Positions 47,782 through 57,213 of a DNA stretch of 64,000 nt are shown piece by piece (the stretch's first letter is position 1; each line of letters begins with the position of its first letter). Under the pieces are notes generated by a model. That model saw only the letters and a program-made list of their open reading frames with translations, was not told the DNA's origin and searched no databases. A program made the translations under genes and the position numbers. The stretch is from Bacteroidetes bacterium 2013_40CM_41_45 (lineage in GTDB: Bacteria; Bacteroidota; Bacteroidia; AKYH767-A; 2013-40CM-41-45): positions 248,001-312,000 of the forward strand of contig NGFH01000005.1 of the NCBI GenBank assembly GCA_002215675.1. Direction: 5' to 3'.

Positions 47782-50745
47782 ATGAAAAAATCAATAGCTT
47801 TTTTGATTTTAACTTTTGCAGGATTAGCCGGTTCTTTTGCCCAGCAAGCGCACCAAGTTGCACCTTTTAACTGCGGCGGGGGCACCTGCAGCGGAACACC
47901 GGCTTCAATTAACTCACCGGACCCTGACCGTAATGGCAATAATACGCTGGGGCAGGTGTTTAACCAGACCGCATGCGGACTGAATTATGTTACCAGTTCG
48001 CGGATGATTACGACCCGCTATACCAGCGGACCCGGCTCCGGGCTTCCTTCTGTTTTTCCTGTTACCAATGTTCCGCCCTGCTCTAATTCAAGCGCAGCAA
48101 ACATTATAAAAGTATATGCATGGTGGGGAATAAGCTACCAAACCGGTTCGTCCACTACACCAACTATAAGTATAACCAATCCTAACGCACAGGTATTTAA
48201 TTATGTGGCTACCATGGCAGGTCAATCGGGGCCTAAATGCTGGGGAGAACAAGGAACCAGAACTTTCAGAGCCGATGTTACAACCTGCTATGTAGGGAAC
48301 GGGAATTATACAGTAAACATAACCGGAAATACCGTTTGGGAAATAGACGGTATAACCATAGTAATTATTTACCGCGACCCTGCTGCACTTTACGAAGGAA
48401 CACTTTTGATTAATGATGGCTGCTGGGCTGTGCTTGGCGGGCCCGGAATTAACCAGCCGATAAATGGTTTTACTGCCTGCGCAAATTCAATTTTTGCTGA
48501 TGGGTTTAATTGTTCAGGAGATATGCAGAACAATATTTCTCCTCCTTTCCACCAGGGTATTGTTAACGGTACAAGCGTTCAGTATCCTAATACATTCTGG
48601 AATTGCGACAGGGCTGCATGCGCTCCCATTACTGCAGGGCAAACTACTGCAACAATGGGGCTTATCCCTAATCCGAGCGATTGTTATACATGGAATGTTA
48701 CGGGGCTTTATTACCAAACCATGTGCAACACTTGTATTCCTCCTACAGCAATGGTTGTTAATATTGATACCAACACGGTTGTTCATTCAACCTGCAACAT
48801 GAGTAATGGTTCTGCAACCGTTACTGTTGTTTCGGGCGGACAGCCTCCGTATAGTTATTTATGGAATTCAATACCTCCACAAAACACGCAAACTGCAACT
48901 AATCTTGCACCCGGTGTTTATGTGGTTCAGGTTACAGACGGTTCAGGATGTAATATAGCTTTTGACACCGTTACTATTAATTCTATTCCGCCTTTTGTTC
49001 TCAATACCGTAACCGTTGACCTGACTTGCTACAATGACAACAGCGGAAGCGCAACGGTAAACATAACCGGAAACGGAGCTCCACCTTATGTATTTGCATG
49101 GAGCACTACACCGGTTCAGAGCACGGCAACGGCGTCTGGCCTTCCTGCAGGTGTTTATACAGTCACCGTTACAGACGCGAGCAACTGCGGTATTTCGACA
49201 AGTGTTACCATTAACCAACCGCCGCAGCTTACAGTCAACATTCAGAATGTTGTTCAAACGCTTTGTGGTTTCAATAACGGAAGCGCTGAAGCAGCAGCTG
49301 CCGGAGGAACGGGAACGCTCAATTATTCCTGGAATACAAACCCTGTACAGACCACTGCTATTGCGGGCAATCTGCCTCCCGGACTTTATACCGTTGTTGT
49401 TACGGATGCAAACAGCTGTACCGTATCTGCAACAGTTACCATCAATCCCTCTTCATCACCGGTTGTAACCCCGGTCAACTTAGGTACTAATCCAATCTGC
49501 CTGACGCAATCTACACAGCTCGATGCAAACGTAGTTGGAGGTACACCGCCTTTCAACTATAACTGGACACCGGCGACAGGATTAAGTGCAACCAATGTTA
49601 AGAGCCCGATAGCTAACCCTATTGTTACTACAACATACACCGTTGACGTTTCTGACGTTGACGGATGTACTTCATCGCCACAAAGTATTACGGTTGATGT
49701 TTACCAGCCGCTGACAGTTGTAGGCCTTGGAAACACTGCTATTTGCAGTGGCACTACGGTTAACATAGCAGCGAATGCGGGTGGCGGCGATGGCAATTAC
49801 AATTACTTCTGGAACCCAACATTACCTAACGGCCCGGGACCTCATGCCGTGTCTCCCAACACCAGTACAAATTACACTGTAATTCTTACTGATGGCTGCG
49901 GTTCACCTGCTGTTACTGCAAGCGTTGTGGTTGTGGTAAGTCCGACCCCCGTGGTAGGTATTCAGCCTTCCAGTCCGCAAACAGGTTGTTCTCCATATAG
50001 TGTGCAATTTACTGACGCTTCTATTGTTCCTGCTCCTGCATCTATCGCGCAGTGGATTTGGTACTTTGGTGATAACGGAGGTTCCAATCTTCAGAATCCT
50101 TCTCACACCTACATGGCCGGAGGAGTTTACACGGTTCAATTAAAAGTAATCACATCAGACGGCTGTTCGGCTATTGATTCAATTCTGAATCTTGTAACCG
50201 TGCAGCAAACACCTGTAGCTTCTTTCTATCCAGACCCGAAAGTCACTACGATATTTACTCCCGATGTTGTGTTTTACAACACTTCACTTTATTACACAAG
50301 TTCCATGTGGGATTTCGGTGACGGTGGTACATCAAACATCAATAACCCTGCACACACCTATGGCGATACAGGAAAATACATGGTAACGTTGATTGTAACC
50401 GAAAGCTCTGCGCTGCAGTGTTCCGATACCGCCTATGATTTTGTTGTCATCAATCCCAACGTAGCCTTCTATGTTCCCAGTGCCTTTACACCCAATGGCG
50501 ATGGTATTAACGAAACATTTTATCCTTTGGGCGAAGGATGGCAAGAAGGAATTGACAGCTACACTATGTATATATACAACCGTTGGGGCGAACTCATTTT
50601 CCAATCCAAAGACAAGCGCTTTGGCTGGGACGGCAAAATGCCCACAGGACTTGCTGCACCGGGAATGTATGTTTACATGTTTGTTATTAAGGATTTATAC
50701 GGTAAGGAACACCAGTACCTCGGTTCGGTGGCTTTGATAAGATAA
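47782..50745 (+). CDS. Large secreted SprB/PKD-repeat protein with type B T9SS domain
   Basis: The 987-residue product has a signal peptide (about 1-20). A DUF3344-like N-terminal part follows (INSPDPDRNGNNT, VYAWWGISYQT, GGPGINQPINGFTACANS). Three SprB-type repeats lie at about 335-560 with the pattern GSATV...G..PPY.Y.W......A.NLPPGVYTV.VTD...C. Ig-like segments and two PKD domains (WYFGDNGGSNLQNPSHTY; WDFGDGGTSNINNPAHTY) precede the type B sorting domain (YVPSAFTPNGDGINETFYPL ... YVYMFVIKDLYGKEH). Proteins with this layout are exported by T9SS and include gliding adhesins such as SprB. It is much shorter than SprB, so the role is only suggested. A strong terminator follows. Confidence 0.87.
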   Translation: MKKSIAFLILTFAGLAGSFAQQAHQVAPFNCGGGTCSGTPASINSPDPDRNGNNTLGQVFNQTACGLNYVTSSRMITTRYTSGPGSGLPSVFPVTNVPPCSNSSAANIIKVYAWWGISYQTGSSTTPTISITNPNAQVFNYVATMAGQSGPKCWGEQGTRTFRADVTTCYVGNGNYTVNITGNTVWEIDGITIVIIYRDPAALYEGTLLINDGCWAVLGGPGINQPINGFTACANSIFADGFNCSGDMQNNISPPFHQGIVNGTSVQYPNTFWNCDRAACAPITAGQTTATMGLIPNPSDCYTWNVTGLYYQTMCNTCIPPTAMVVNIDTNTVVHSTCNMSNGSATVTVVSGGQPPYSYLWNSIPPQNTQTATNLAPGVYVVQVTDGSGCNIAFDTVTINSIPPFVLNTVTVDLTCYNDNSGSATVNITGNGAPPYVFAWSTTPVQSTATASGLPAGVYTVTVTDASNCGISTSVTINQPPQLTVNIQNVVQTLCGFNNGSAEAAAAGGTGTLNYSWNTNPVQTTAIAGNLPPGLYTVVVTDANSCTVSATVTINPSSSPVVTPVNLGTNPICLTQSTQLDANVVGGTPPFNYNWTPATGLSATNVKSPIANPIVTTTYTVDVSDVDGCTSSPQSITVDVYQPLTVVGLGNTAICSGTTVNIAANAGGGDGNYNYFWNPTLPNGPGPHAVSPNTSTNYTVILTDGCGSPAVTASVVVVVSPTPVVGIQPSSPQTGCSPYSVQFTDASIVPAPASIAQWIWYFGDNGGSNLQNPSHTYMAGGVYTVQLKVITSDGCSAIDSILNLVTVQQTPVASFYPDPKVTTIFTPDVVFYNTSLYYTSSMWDFGDGGTSNINNPAHTYGDTGKYMVTLIVTESSALQCSDTAYDFVVINPNVAFYVPSAFTPNGDGINETFYPLGEGWQEGIDSYTMYIYNRWGELIFQSKDKRFGWDGKMPTGLAAPGMYVYMFVIKDLYGKEHQYLGSVALIR

Positions 50746-50768
50746 TTTTTTTAAGGTTTTTTGGTTGG

Positions 50769-50804
50769 AAAAACGTCCCGAAATTTTCACCGGGACGTTT
50801 TTTT
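50769..50804 (+). terminator. Rho-independent terminator after the 987-residue secreted protein
   Basis: AAAAACGTCCCG and CGGGACGTTTTT form a perfect stem around AAATTTTCAC, with a run of seven T residues. It lies 23 bp after the stop codon and isolates pruA from the upstream gene. Confidence 0.92.
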
Positions 50805-50811
50805 ATTTGTA

Positions 50812-50819
50812 TACTTTTG
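50812..50819 (+). promoter_or_regulatory. Putative -7 element of pruA
   Basis: TACTTTTG matches TAnnTTTG and lies 15 bp before the pruA ATG, right after the terminator of the upstream gene. No clear -33 TTTG is present at 19 bp because the terminator stem occupies that position. Confidence 0.35.
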
Positions 50820-50834
50820 TAAAAATTTTCACTC

Positions 50835-52529
50835 ATGGCAAATTCAGCATTTAAAGTACCCGTTCCGGTGAATGAACCGGTTTACGATTACGCTCCGGGA
50901 AGCGCAGAAAGAAAAAATCTTATCAAAGAATTAAAGAATGCACGTGACGTTGTAAAAGACATCCCCATGTATATTGATGGAGAAGAAGTGCGCTCGGGAA
51001 AAAAAATAAGCATGCATCCTCCGCATGACCACGGGCATTTGCTGGGACATTATCACCGCGGAGATAAAAGCCATGTGCAACAAGCCATAGAGGCAGCATT
51101 AAAAGCGCGTGCAGCATGGGCTGAAATGAGCTGGGAAAACCGCGCATCTATTTTTCTTAAAGCAGCCGATTTAATTTCGGGACCATACCGCGCCAAACTG
51201 AACGCTGCCACCATGCTGGGACAAAGCAAGAATGCGTACCAGGCAGAAATTGATGCCGCATGCGAGACGATTGATTTTCTCCGGTTCAACGTGAGTTATA
51301 TGAGAGAGATTTACGCGCAGCAACCTATCTCTTCAAAAGGTGTGTACAACAGGATAGAACATCGCCCGCTCGAAGGTTTTGTATTTGCATTAACACCTTT
51401 CAACTTCACCGCTATCGCTGCCAATCTTCCTTCTTCGCCCGCCCTGATGGGAAACACAGTGGTTTGGAAACCGGCTAACTCCCAGATTTATTCTGCAAGC
51501 GTGCTTATGGAAATATTTATCAAAGCAGGGCTGCCGCCGGGAGTCATCAATTTAATTTATGTTTCTGGCCCCGATGCAGGCGATGTAATTTTTGCGCATC
51601 CCGATTTTGCAGGAATTCATTTTACGGGTTCTACAGCAGTATTCAGGGGCATCTGGCAAACTATAGGACAGAATATTTCTAAATATAAATCATATCCCAG
51701 AATTGTAGGGGAAACCGGAGGCAAAGATTTTATTCTTGCACATCCTTCCGCTGATGCCGATGTCCTCGCTACCGCTTTGGTACGGGGCGCTTTTGAATTC
51801 CAGGGTCAGAAATGTTCTGCAGCATCGCGTGCATATATTCCGAAATCGATGTGGAGCAGCGTGAAAGAAAAAATGGTGCGTGATTTAAAATCCATTAAGA
51901 TAGGGCCAACAGAGGACTTCACTAATTTTGTGAATGCCGTGATTGATGAAACAGCTTTTGATAAAATCACTTCATATATAGACACGGCTAAAAAAAATAA
52001 AGAGGTAGAGTTTGTTTTTGGCGGAGGATACGACAAGGCGAAAGGATATTTCATAGAGCCCACAGTTCTTCTCACCAGCGACCCGTATTATGTTACCATG
52101 TGCGAAGAAATCTTCGGGCCTGTACTTACCGTTTATGTTTACGAGGACAGCCGCTTTGAAGAAATGCTTGATGTGGTTGACAAGACGAGCATCTACGCTT
52201 TAACCGGTTCCATTATTTCACAAGACAGGCATGCTGTGGAATTAGCTACAAAAAAATTAGTTCATGCGGCAGGTAATTTTTACATCAATGATAAATGCAC
52301 CGGTGCCGTTGTCGGGCAGCAGCCCTTTGGCGGAGCCAGGGCATCAGGCACCAATGATAAATCGGGCTCCATGATTAATCTTCTGCGCTGGGTTTCTCTA
52401 AGAACGATTAAGGAAAACTTTGTACCTCCGAAAGATTACCGTTATCCGTTTCTGCAGGGCGATACATTTGAAACACAAGCGGCACAAAAAACACCTGCTG
52501 TGAAGGGACAGAAAATCATTCCTAATTAG
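50835..52529 (+). CDS. pruA: L-glutamate gamma-semialdehyde dehydrogenase
   Basis: The 564-residue aldehyde dehydrogenase oxidises glutamate semialdehyde to glutamate in proline breakdown. It starts with the NEPVYDYAPGSAERKNL segment typical of the eukaryote-like single-domain P5C dehydrogenases used by Bacteroidota. It contains the glutamate of VGETGGKDFI and the nucleophilic cysteine in FQGQKCSAASRAYIP, and ends QQPFGGARASGTNDKSGS. No proline dehydrogenase domain is fused, unlike PutA, and no prodh gene lies in the window. Assignment is firm. Confidence 0.94.
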   Translation: MANSAFKVPVPVNEPVYDYAPGSAERKNLIKELKNARDVVKDIPMYIDGEEVRSGKKISMHPPHDHGHLLGHYHRGDKSHVQQAIEAALKARAAWAEMSWENRASIFLKAADLISGPYRAKLNAATMLGQSKNAYQAEIDAACETIDFLRFNVSYMREIYAQQPISSKGVYNRIEHRPLEGFVFALTPFNFTAIAANLPSSPALMGNTVVWKPANSQIYSASVLMEIFIKAGLPPGVINLIYVSGPDAGDVIFAHPDFAGIHFTGSTAVFRGIWQTIGQNISKYKSYPRIVGETGGKDFILAHPSADADVLATALVRGAFEFQGQKCSAASRAYIPKSMWSSVKEKMVRDLKSIKIGPTEDFTNFVNAVIDETAFDKITSYIDTAKKNKEVEFVFGGGYDKAKGYFIEPTVLLTSDPYYVTMCEEIFGPVLTVYVYEDSRFEEMLDVVDKTSIYALTGSIISQDRHAVELATKKLVHAAGNFYINDKCTGAVVGQQPFGGARASGTNDKSGSMINLLRWVSLRTIKENFVPPKDYRYPFLQGDTFETQAAQKTPAVKGQKIIPN

Positions 52530-52675
52530 TATAGATAACTTATTGATGCGGATTTGCAGATAATCTGAAAATCTGAAACGCATCTGTTATCTGAACCTAC
52601 ACGTTAACAATTCCGTGTTATTAATTATTCACTTGATAAGCGGTTCAGGTTAATAGCCATTATACTTTTACAGGC

Positions 52676-52999
52676 ATGAAGTTGAAACGCATCAAGATTA
52701 GCATTCCTCCTTTTCTCAAGAACAAATATGTTATTGCTTCCATAGTACTTTTTGCCTGGCTCATTTTCTTTGATGGCAATGATTTTTTCACACAATATTC
52801 GTATCGCAAAAAACTGAATGAGCTTGAAAAAGAAAAGGAATATTATACAGTTGAGATAGAAAAAAGCCGTAACGCGCTTCAGTCACTCATCAGCAATAAA
52901 AAGAACCTGGAAAAATTTGCCCGCGAAAAATACCTGATGAAAAAAGACAACGAGGATATTTTTGTGATTCTCGAAAAAAATAATCAGCCGCAAAAATAA
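52676..52999 (+). CDS. FtsB/DivIC-type septum formation initiator
   Basis: The 107-residue protein has one N-terminal membrane span (about 18-34, VIASIVLFAWLIFF) followed by a coiled coil (NELEKEKEYYTVEIEKSRN) and the FAREKYLMKKDNEDIFVI segment that defines DivIC/FtsB proteins. These link division proteins FtsL and FtsQ at the septum. It is a single gene between pruA and rlmH, converging with the latter. The final charged tail is variable in the family. Confidence 0.88.
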   Translation: MKLKRIKISIPPFLKNKYVIASIVLFAWLIFFDGNDFFTQYSYRKKLNELEKEKEYYTVEIEKSRNALQSLISNKKNLEKFAREKYLMKKDNEDIFVILEKNNQPQK

Positions 53000-53020
53000 A
53001 AGGTAACATCTATCATCATT

Positions 53021-53488
53021 TCAATGATGATACTTCTCATTATTGATAATGGTAAACGCCCTGTAAACCTGCTCAAGAAGCAAGGGGCGAATCATTTGGT
53101 GTGTGAATGTGAATTTTGAAAATGAAATTTTAAGGTTTGCTCTTTTGCTTATCTCGCTTGCGAATCCATAAGCCCCTCCCGTCATAAAAATTATTTTGCG
53201 GTTTGAAGTCGTCAGCAATTTCTGAAGTTGATTAGCAAATTCAACAGACGAAAATTGTTTTCCGTTTTCGTCAAGTAAAATAACCACATCCCCCTCCCCT
53301 ATTTGTTTCAATTGTTCTTTCTGTTCCTTCTCCTTTATCCGTTCAATGCTTTCTCCCTTTTCGTTTTTTGTTTTTAATTCCACAACGTTATGAGAAACAT
53401 AACGGTTTATCCGCCCTTCATAAACCGACATAAGCTCTTTTACGGGTTTATCAAAAGTTTGCCCGGTAAAGACAAATAAAATTTTCAT
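53021..53488 (-). CDS. rlmH: 23S rRNA (pseudouridine1915-N3)-methyltransferase
   Basis: The 155-residue SPOUT methyltransferase acts on pseudouridine 1915 in helix 69 of 23S rRNA. It has the central VILLDENGKQFSSVEFA and the knot-forming C-terminus IIFMTGGAYGF, followed by ISFSKFTFTHQMIRPLLLEQVYRA, with the final tyrosine/histidine-rich tail ending NNEKYHH, all family marks. Length is right. It is the downstream gene of the ispH-cmk-porQ stretch, 23 bp from ispH. Confidence 0.96.
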   Translation of the reverse strand: MKILFVFTGQTFDKPVKELMSVYEGRINRYVSHNVVELKTKNEKGESIERIKEKEQKEQLKQIGEGDVVILLDENGKQFSSVEFANQLQKLLTTSNRKIIFMTGGAYGFASEISKRANLKISFSKFTFTHQMIRPLLLEQVYRAFTIINNEKYHH

Positions 53489-53511
53489 TGGAAAATGAAA
53501 AGTAAAAGCGC

Positions 53512-54390
53512 TTAGCTAAGCGAGTACAGCGAGTCAGCAACTTTTTCCATCAGCCACATAGGCGTGGAGGTAGCCCCGCAGATACCAACGCTATCTACTC
53601 CGGCAAACCATTCTTTGCGCAGCTCATCCGTATCTGAAATAAAAAAAGATTTGGGATTTATAGCTTCACAAACACTGAACAATGCTTTGCCGTTGGAGCT
53701 TTTTTTTCCGCTCACAAATACAATAACGTCATGTTGTTTTGCAAACTGCTCAAGCTGCGGCTCGCGGTTAGAAACCTGGCGGCACAAGGTATCGTTTGCT
53801 TCAAAAACTTCTTCCATTGGCTCTGTTGACTTCACATTGATTTTGCTTTCTATCATCTCTTTCATTTTCGTGAAGCCTTTGGTGCTCTTTGTAGTCTGGC
53901 TGAAAAAATAAACGGGTTTGTTAAAGTCAATCTGCTCCAGGTCTGATTCTTCTTTTACCACGATGGCTTTTCCATTCGTCTGGCCAACGAGCCCGTTAAC
54001 CTCTGCATGTCCGCGCTCACCGTAAATCACAATCTGTGCATCACGTTCCCCGGTTTCGTCAAAACTTTTTCTCACCCTGTTCTGAAGCTTTAATACCACG
54101 GGGCACGATGCATCTACAAGTTCGATATTATTTTTTATTGCAGTCTGGTATGTTTCGGGCGGCTCGCCATGGGCGCGTATCAGCACTTTGCAATCGTGAA
54201 GAGAATTCAGTTGCTCGTGGCTGATAATTTTCAGGCCCTTTGCTTTGAGGCGCTCCACTTCCATGTTGTTATGCACAATATCCCCAAGGCAGTAAAGCTG
54301 CCCGCTCCGTTCCAATTCTTCTTCCGCCATACGGATAGCAAATACAACACCGAAGCAAAAACCGGAATTAGGGTCTATGGTAACTTTCAT
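53512..54390 (-). CDS. ispH: 4-hydroxy-3-methylbut-2-enyl diphosphate reductase
   Basis: The 292-residue IspH performs the last step of the MEP isoprenoid pathway, giving IPP and DMAPP. The three cysteines that bind the iron-sulfur cluster are Cys12 (GFCFGV), Cys96 (DASCPVV) and Cys203 (DTLCRQVSNR), and AHGEPPE carries a substrate-binding histidine. No fused S1 or methyltransferase domain is present. It lies between rlmH and cmk; as I recall, an ispH-cmk-porQ cluster also occurs in Porphyromonas. Confidence 0.96.
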   Translation of the reverse strand: MKVTIDPNSGFCFGVVFAIRMAEEELERSGQLYCLGDIVHNNMEVERLKAKGLKIISHEQLNSLHDCKVLIRAHGEPPETYQTAIKNNIELVDASCPVVLKLQNRVRKSFDETGERDAQIVIYGERGHAEVNGLVGQTNGKAIVVKEESDLEQIDFNKPVYFFSQTTKSTKGFTKMKEMIESKINVKSTEPMEEVFEANDTLCRQVSNREPQLEQFAKQHDVIVFVSGKKSSNGKALFSVCEAINPKSFFISDTDELRKEWFAGVDSVGICGATSTPMWLMEKVADSLYSLS

Positions 54391-54407
54391 TGATGCAAAG
54401 ATACGTT

Positions 54408-54434
54408 TTAGTCATTAGTCATTGGTCATTGGTT
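54408..54434. repeat. AGTCATTGGTCATTGG repeat overlapping the cmk stop
   Basis: TTTTAGTCATTAGTCATTGG and TCATTGG follow each other here, the same unit that is translated in the surA signal peptide at 22589. The cmk stop codon (54426-54428) lies inside it, so the repeat has supplied the gene end. Confidence 0.6.
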
Positions 54435-55133
54435 TCCAATACCAAATTTTTCAGCAATAATTTTCAATACAAAATCGAGCTGCTCTTCCCGCGTAAGCGA
54501 AGTGTTATCCAGAACGATGGCGTCATCTGCTTTTACAAGCGGACTGATTTCTCTCGTGGTATCGGTGTAATCGCGAGCCCGGATGTTTTGTTTCACTTCC
54601 TCGAACGTAATTTCAATTCCCTTTGAAGCAAGCTCATCATACCTGCGTTTGGCGCGTACATCAAGGTCAGCGATCATAAATATTTTCAGGTCGGCATTTG
54701 GAAAAACCGTTGTGCCTATGTCGCGCCCGTCCATGACGATATTTTTTTCTTCAGCAAACTTTCGCTGCATAACTACCATTTTTTTTCTAAGAGCTGGAAT
54801 AGCACTCACCGCGCTTACAATATCCGAAACTTCAGGGCTCCTGATTTCTTTTTCGACATTTACACCGTTGAGAAAAATGTCGTGCTTGCCCGGTGCATTG
54901 ATGTTTTGAAATTCAATTTCCATGTGCGCCAGTATATCCGTCTGCTCATTTTCTGGTTTGTTTATAAAACCCGAAGCCTTTATTTTATTCTTCAAAAAAA
55001 AATAAGCAGCAGCGCGGTACATAGCTCCCGAGTCAATGTAGCTGAATCCAAGCCGCTGTGCCACATCGCGTGCAAGCGTGCTCTTGCCGCACGATGAGTA
55101 CCCGTCAACGGCAATGATAATTTTCTTCTGCAT
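54426..55133 (-). CDS. cmk: (d)CMP kinase
   Basis: The 235-residue P-loop kinase phosphorylates CMP and dCMP with ATP. Walker A is GYSSCGKSTLA near residue 11-21, then YIDSGAMYRAAAYFF, and the family-specific VVMQRKFAEEKNIVMDGRDIGTTVFPNADLKIF with the mobile region and RRYDELASKG. Length is typical. It lies between ispH and porQ on the same strand; its stop sits in a dispersed repeat. Assignment firm. Confidence 0.96.
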   Translation of the reverse strand: MQKKIIIAVDGYSSCGKSTLARDVAQRLGFSYIDSGAMYRAAAYFFLKNKIKASGFINKPENEQTDILAHMEIEFQNINAPGKHDIFLNGVNVEKEIRSPEVSDIVSAVSAIPALRKKMVVMQRKFAEEKNIVMDGRDIGTTVFPNADLKIFMIADLDVRAKRRYDELASKGIEITFEEVKQNIRARDYTDTTREISPLVKADDAIVLDNTSLTREEQLDFVLKIIAEKFGIGNQ

Positions 55134-55152
55134 TAAATCTTAAAAGATTCTG

Positions 55153-56211
55153 TTAGTCCGCTGCAACTGTTTTCTTCCTGAAAAAATCGTACGGGTTAGT
55201 AGATACCGTCAGATGGTTTGACATTCCCGCCACATGATATTGCGCCATTCCGAAACTTACATAAAAACGGTTTACATGCAAGCCGAAACCAAACGACATT
55301 CCTGAAACGCCTCCTTTATTTTCCAGCTTCATCTCGGCCCTTCGCTGGAAATTGTACGCGTAACGCAGCGAAAAGTTTTTCGAAAAGACAAGCTCACTTC
55401 CAAGGATAAAGTGCCTGGAGAATTTATCCCAGAAAGTAATTTCTGTAAGTGTTACTTCTCCCGTGAGCGGATCAACACTTAATGCTGTAATAGGATTCAG
55501 ATAGGTATAATCAAATTTTTCGATGTGACGGTACGTGAGGATTACGCGAAATGGTGCATGAGGAAATTTTTTAGAAAACCCAAACATCACTTCGGGTTTT
55601 ACGGGTTCTTTCTCATCGCTTTCGGTGTATTGCTTTATTTGTGAGCCAAAATTTCTTGCCATCAAAGCTGCCGATACTCCCCTTGCAGAATCAGAAGCGT
55701 AAGACACAGCAATGTCTCCGGCCAAACCATAGGAAGTGTATTCTTCAAGATGAGAATAAATGAATTTAATATCGCTTCCTACATTAAAATATTTATTGGT
55801 TTGATATCCCCACCCTATTTGCAGCGCATGATCTGCTGCAGTAAACGAGCCGTTTATATTTCCGTAAATATCTGCTGATGTAAATGTTCCGTAATTGATG
55901 TAGTGCGCTGCCACCTGGAACGTTCCCAGCTTCTCATATGCTTTAGTATAGGATGCATCGCCACCGCTTACGTCTGCATAATATTTTACTCCGCTAAAGG
56001 AAATCATATTATCCATCGAGGAATTAAGCAACGAAGGATTCATGGTAGCGGGATTCGGGTCATTATCATTGACCGCGATAAACGTTCCTCCCAGAGCGGC
56101 AATTCTTGCAGAGGCGCTTAGACTAAGAAATGAATAAACACCATTTCCCCCAATCTGCGCTGAAGAATACAAAGAAAAGATACAAGCCAAAGCCAGCGTA
56201 AATTTTTTCAT
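55153..56211 (-). CDS. porQ: Type IX secretion system protein PorQ
   Basis: The 352-residue product has a signal peptide (about 1-18) and an outer-membrane beta-barrel-like sequence with the PorQ start FLSLSASARIAALGGTFIAV, NDPNPATMNPSLL and the internal QIGWGYQTNKYFNVGSD. PorQ works with PorZ, PorU and PorV in the attachment complex that cleaves and anchors T9SS cargo. It fits the many T9SS substrates in this window. It starts the minus-strand run with cmk, 19 bp away, then ispH and rlmH. Confidence 0.92.
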   Translation of the reverse strand: MKKFTLALACIFSLYSSAQIGGNGVYSFLSLSASARIAALGGTFIAVNDNDPNPATMNPSLLNSSMDNMISFSGVKYYADVSGGDASYTKAYEKLGTFQVAAHYINYGTFTSADIYGNINGSFTAADHALQIGWGYQTNKYFNVGSDIKFIYSHLEEYTSYGLAGDIAVSYASDSARGVSAALMARNFGSQIKQYTESDEKEPVKPEVMFGFSKKFPHAPFRVILTYRHIEKFDYTYLNPITALSVDPLTGEVTLTEITFWDKFSRHFILGSELVFSKNFSLRYAYNFQRRAEMKLENKGGVSGMSFGFGLHVNRFYVSFGMAQYHVAGMSNHLTVSTNPYDFFRKKTVAAD

Positions 56212-56297
56212 ATCACAAATAAAAGAAACATTTTGCGATGCTAACGAAAAGGCCGGAAGATTATTATAAATGCATGCGTTTGGAATAATATTCCAAC

Positions 56298-56323
56298 AAA
56301 AAAGCGCCTTACGGGGCGCCTTT
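56298..56323 (-). terminator. Terminator of the DUF4476 gene
   Basis: On the minus strand GGCGCC and GGCGC form a stem followed by six T residues (plus-strand AAAAAAGCGCCTTACGGGGC). It lies 28 bp after the stop of the DUF4476 gene and upstream of the porQ start. Confidence 0.75.
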
Positions 56324-56350
56324 CCTCACATGAAACATGAAAACAATTTC

Positions 56351-57058
56351 TTAGGAGTTATTTCTTATAAAATGTTCGAGTTCTGATATACTGCTTTCAA
56401 ACGTGAACGAATTATTGACGAGGAAAAAATTTTGCCTGTCCATTACAGATGAATAACCGGCTTCGGCAAGTTCCAGCTTTTCGGATTCAAACGTGAGCAT
56501 GTCCATTAAGTCGGCAAGCTGCGCAGAAGAAACCGGGTTGGAAGCAATGGCCTGCTTTGCAACCTGCAGCTTGCTGCTATCGAACGAGCGGTTTGCAATT
56601 ACGTTTTTCAATTCTGCAAACGCTGCCGCGCTCATGCACGCAGGAACCGGAGTATAAACGGTATTTATGCAATCATTATTATAAAAATGATTTGGGCCTG
56701 CATAAAGCGGTTGAACTGAAATGGCAAGCCGGTCGTAATTATCCGTAATACCGGTTACACGCGAAGCAGCAGGAATTTCAATGTATCCGTTATACACAAC
56801 CTTATCCATAAATTTTTTGTAGTTATAGGAATGACCATGGTAGACAGGTTCTCTTTTGTAAACCACCATATAATGGTATCCAGGCTCGATAGCAGAAAAA
56901 TCAACCGTTGTTCCATAGTTCATAAAGGGACTGTTATCGAGTGAAACAGAAACAAGATTTCTGCCTGTACCGGAAACCGTAAGTTCCGACTGGTGGTTAA
57001 GCGCTCCGGCAAAGCCGCCTGCGAGCTGAAGTGCGAGTCCTGCGATAAGTTTTTTCAT
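56351..57058 (-). CDS. DUF4476 domain protein, exported
   Basis: The 235-residue protein has a signal peptide (about 1-18) and an N-terminal beta-rich segment (VSGTGRNLVSVSLDNSPF-like sequence). The C-terminal DUF4476 domain (about 145-230) is a helical repeat with MSAAAFAELKNVIANRSFD, LQVAKQAIASN and LADLMDMLTFESEKLELAE. The family is common in Bacteroidota and has no assigned function. Terminator and promoter context suggest a single-gene unit, divergent from bshB1. Confidence 0.8.
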   Translation of the reverse strand: MKKLIAGLALQLAGGFAGALNHQSELTVSGTGRNLVSVSLDNSPFMNYGTTVDFSAIEPGYHYMVVYKREPVYHGHSYNYKKFMDKVVYNGYIEIPAASRVTGITDNYDRLAISVQPLYAGPNHFYNNDCINTVYTPVPACMSAAAFAELKNVIANRSFDSSKLQVAKQAIASNPVSSAQLADLMDMLTFESEKLELAEAGYSSVMDRQNFFLVNNSFTFESSISELEHFIRNNS

Positions 57059-57213
57059 AAAACTCTTCTTTATTTTTTTGGTTGCTTGTATTGCAATTTC
57101 AAATGCTGTGCCAAACTCATTTTCGCAGTTTTTGGTTCATCTGCCGTTCATTGAATGCCGCATTTTGAGTTTATTTACACAATCATTCTACATTTACATC
57201 GCCAATTAGAATT

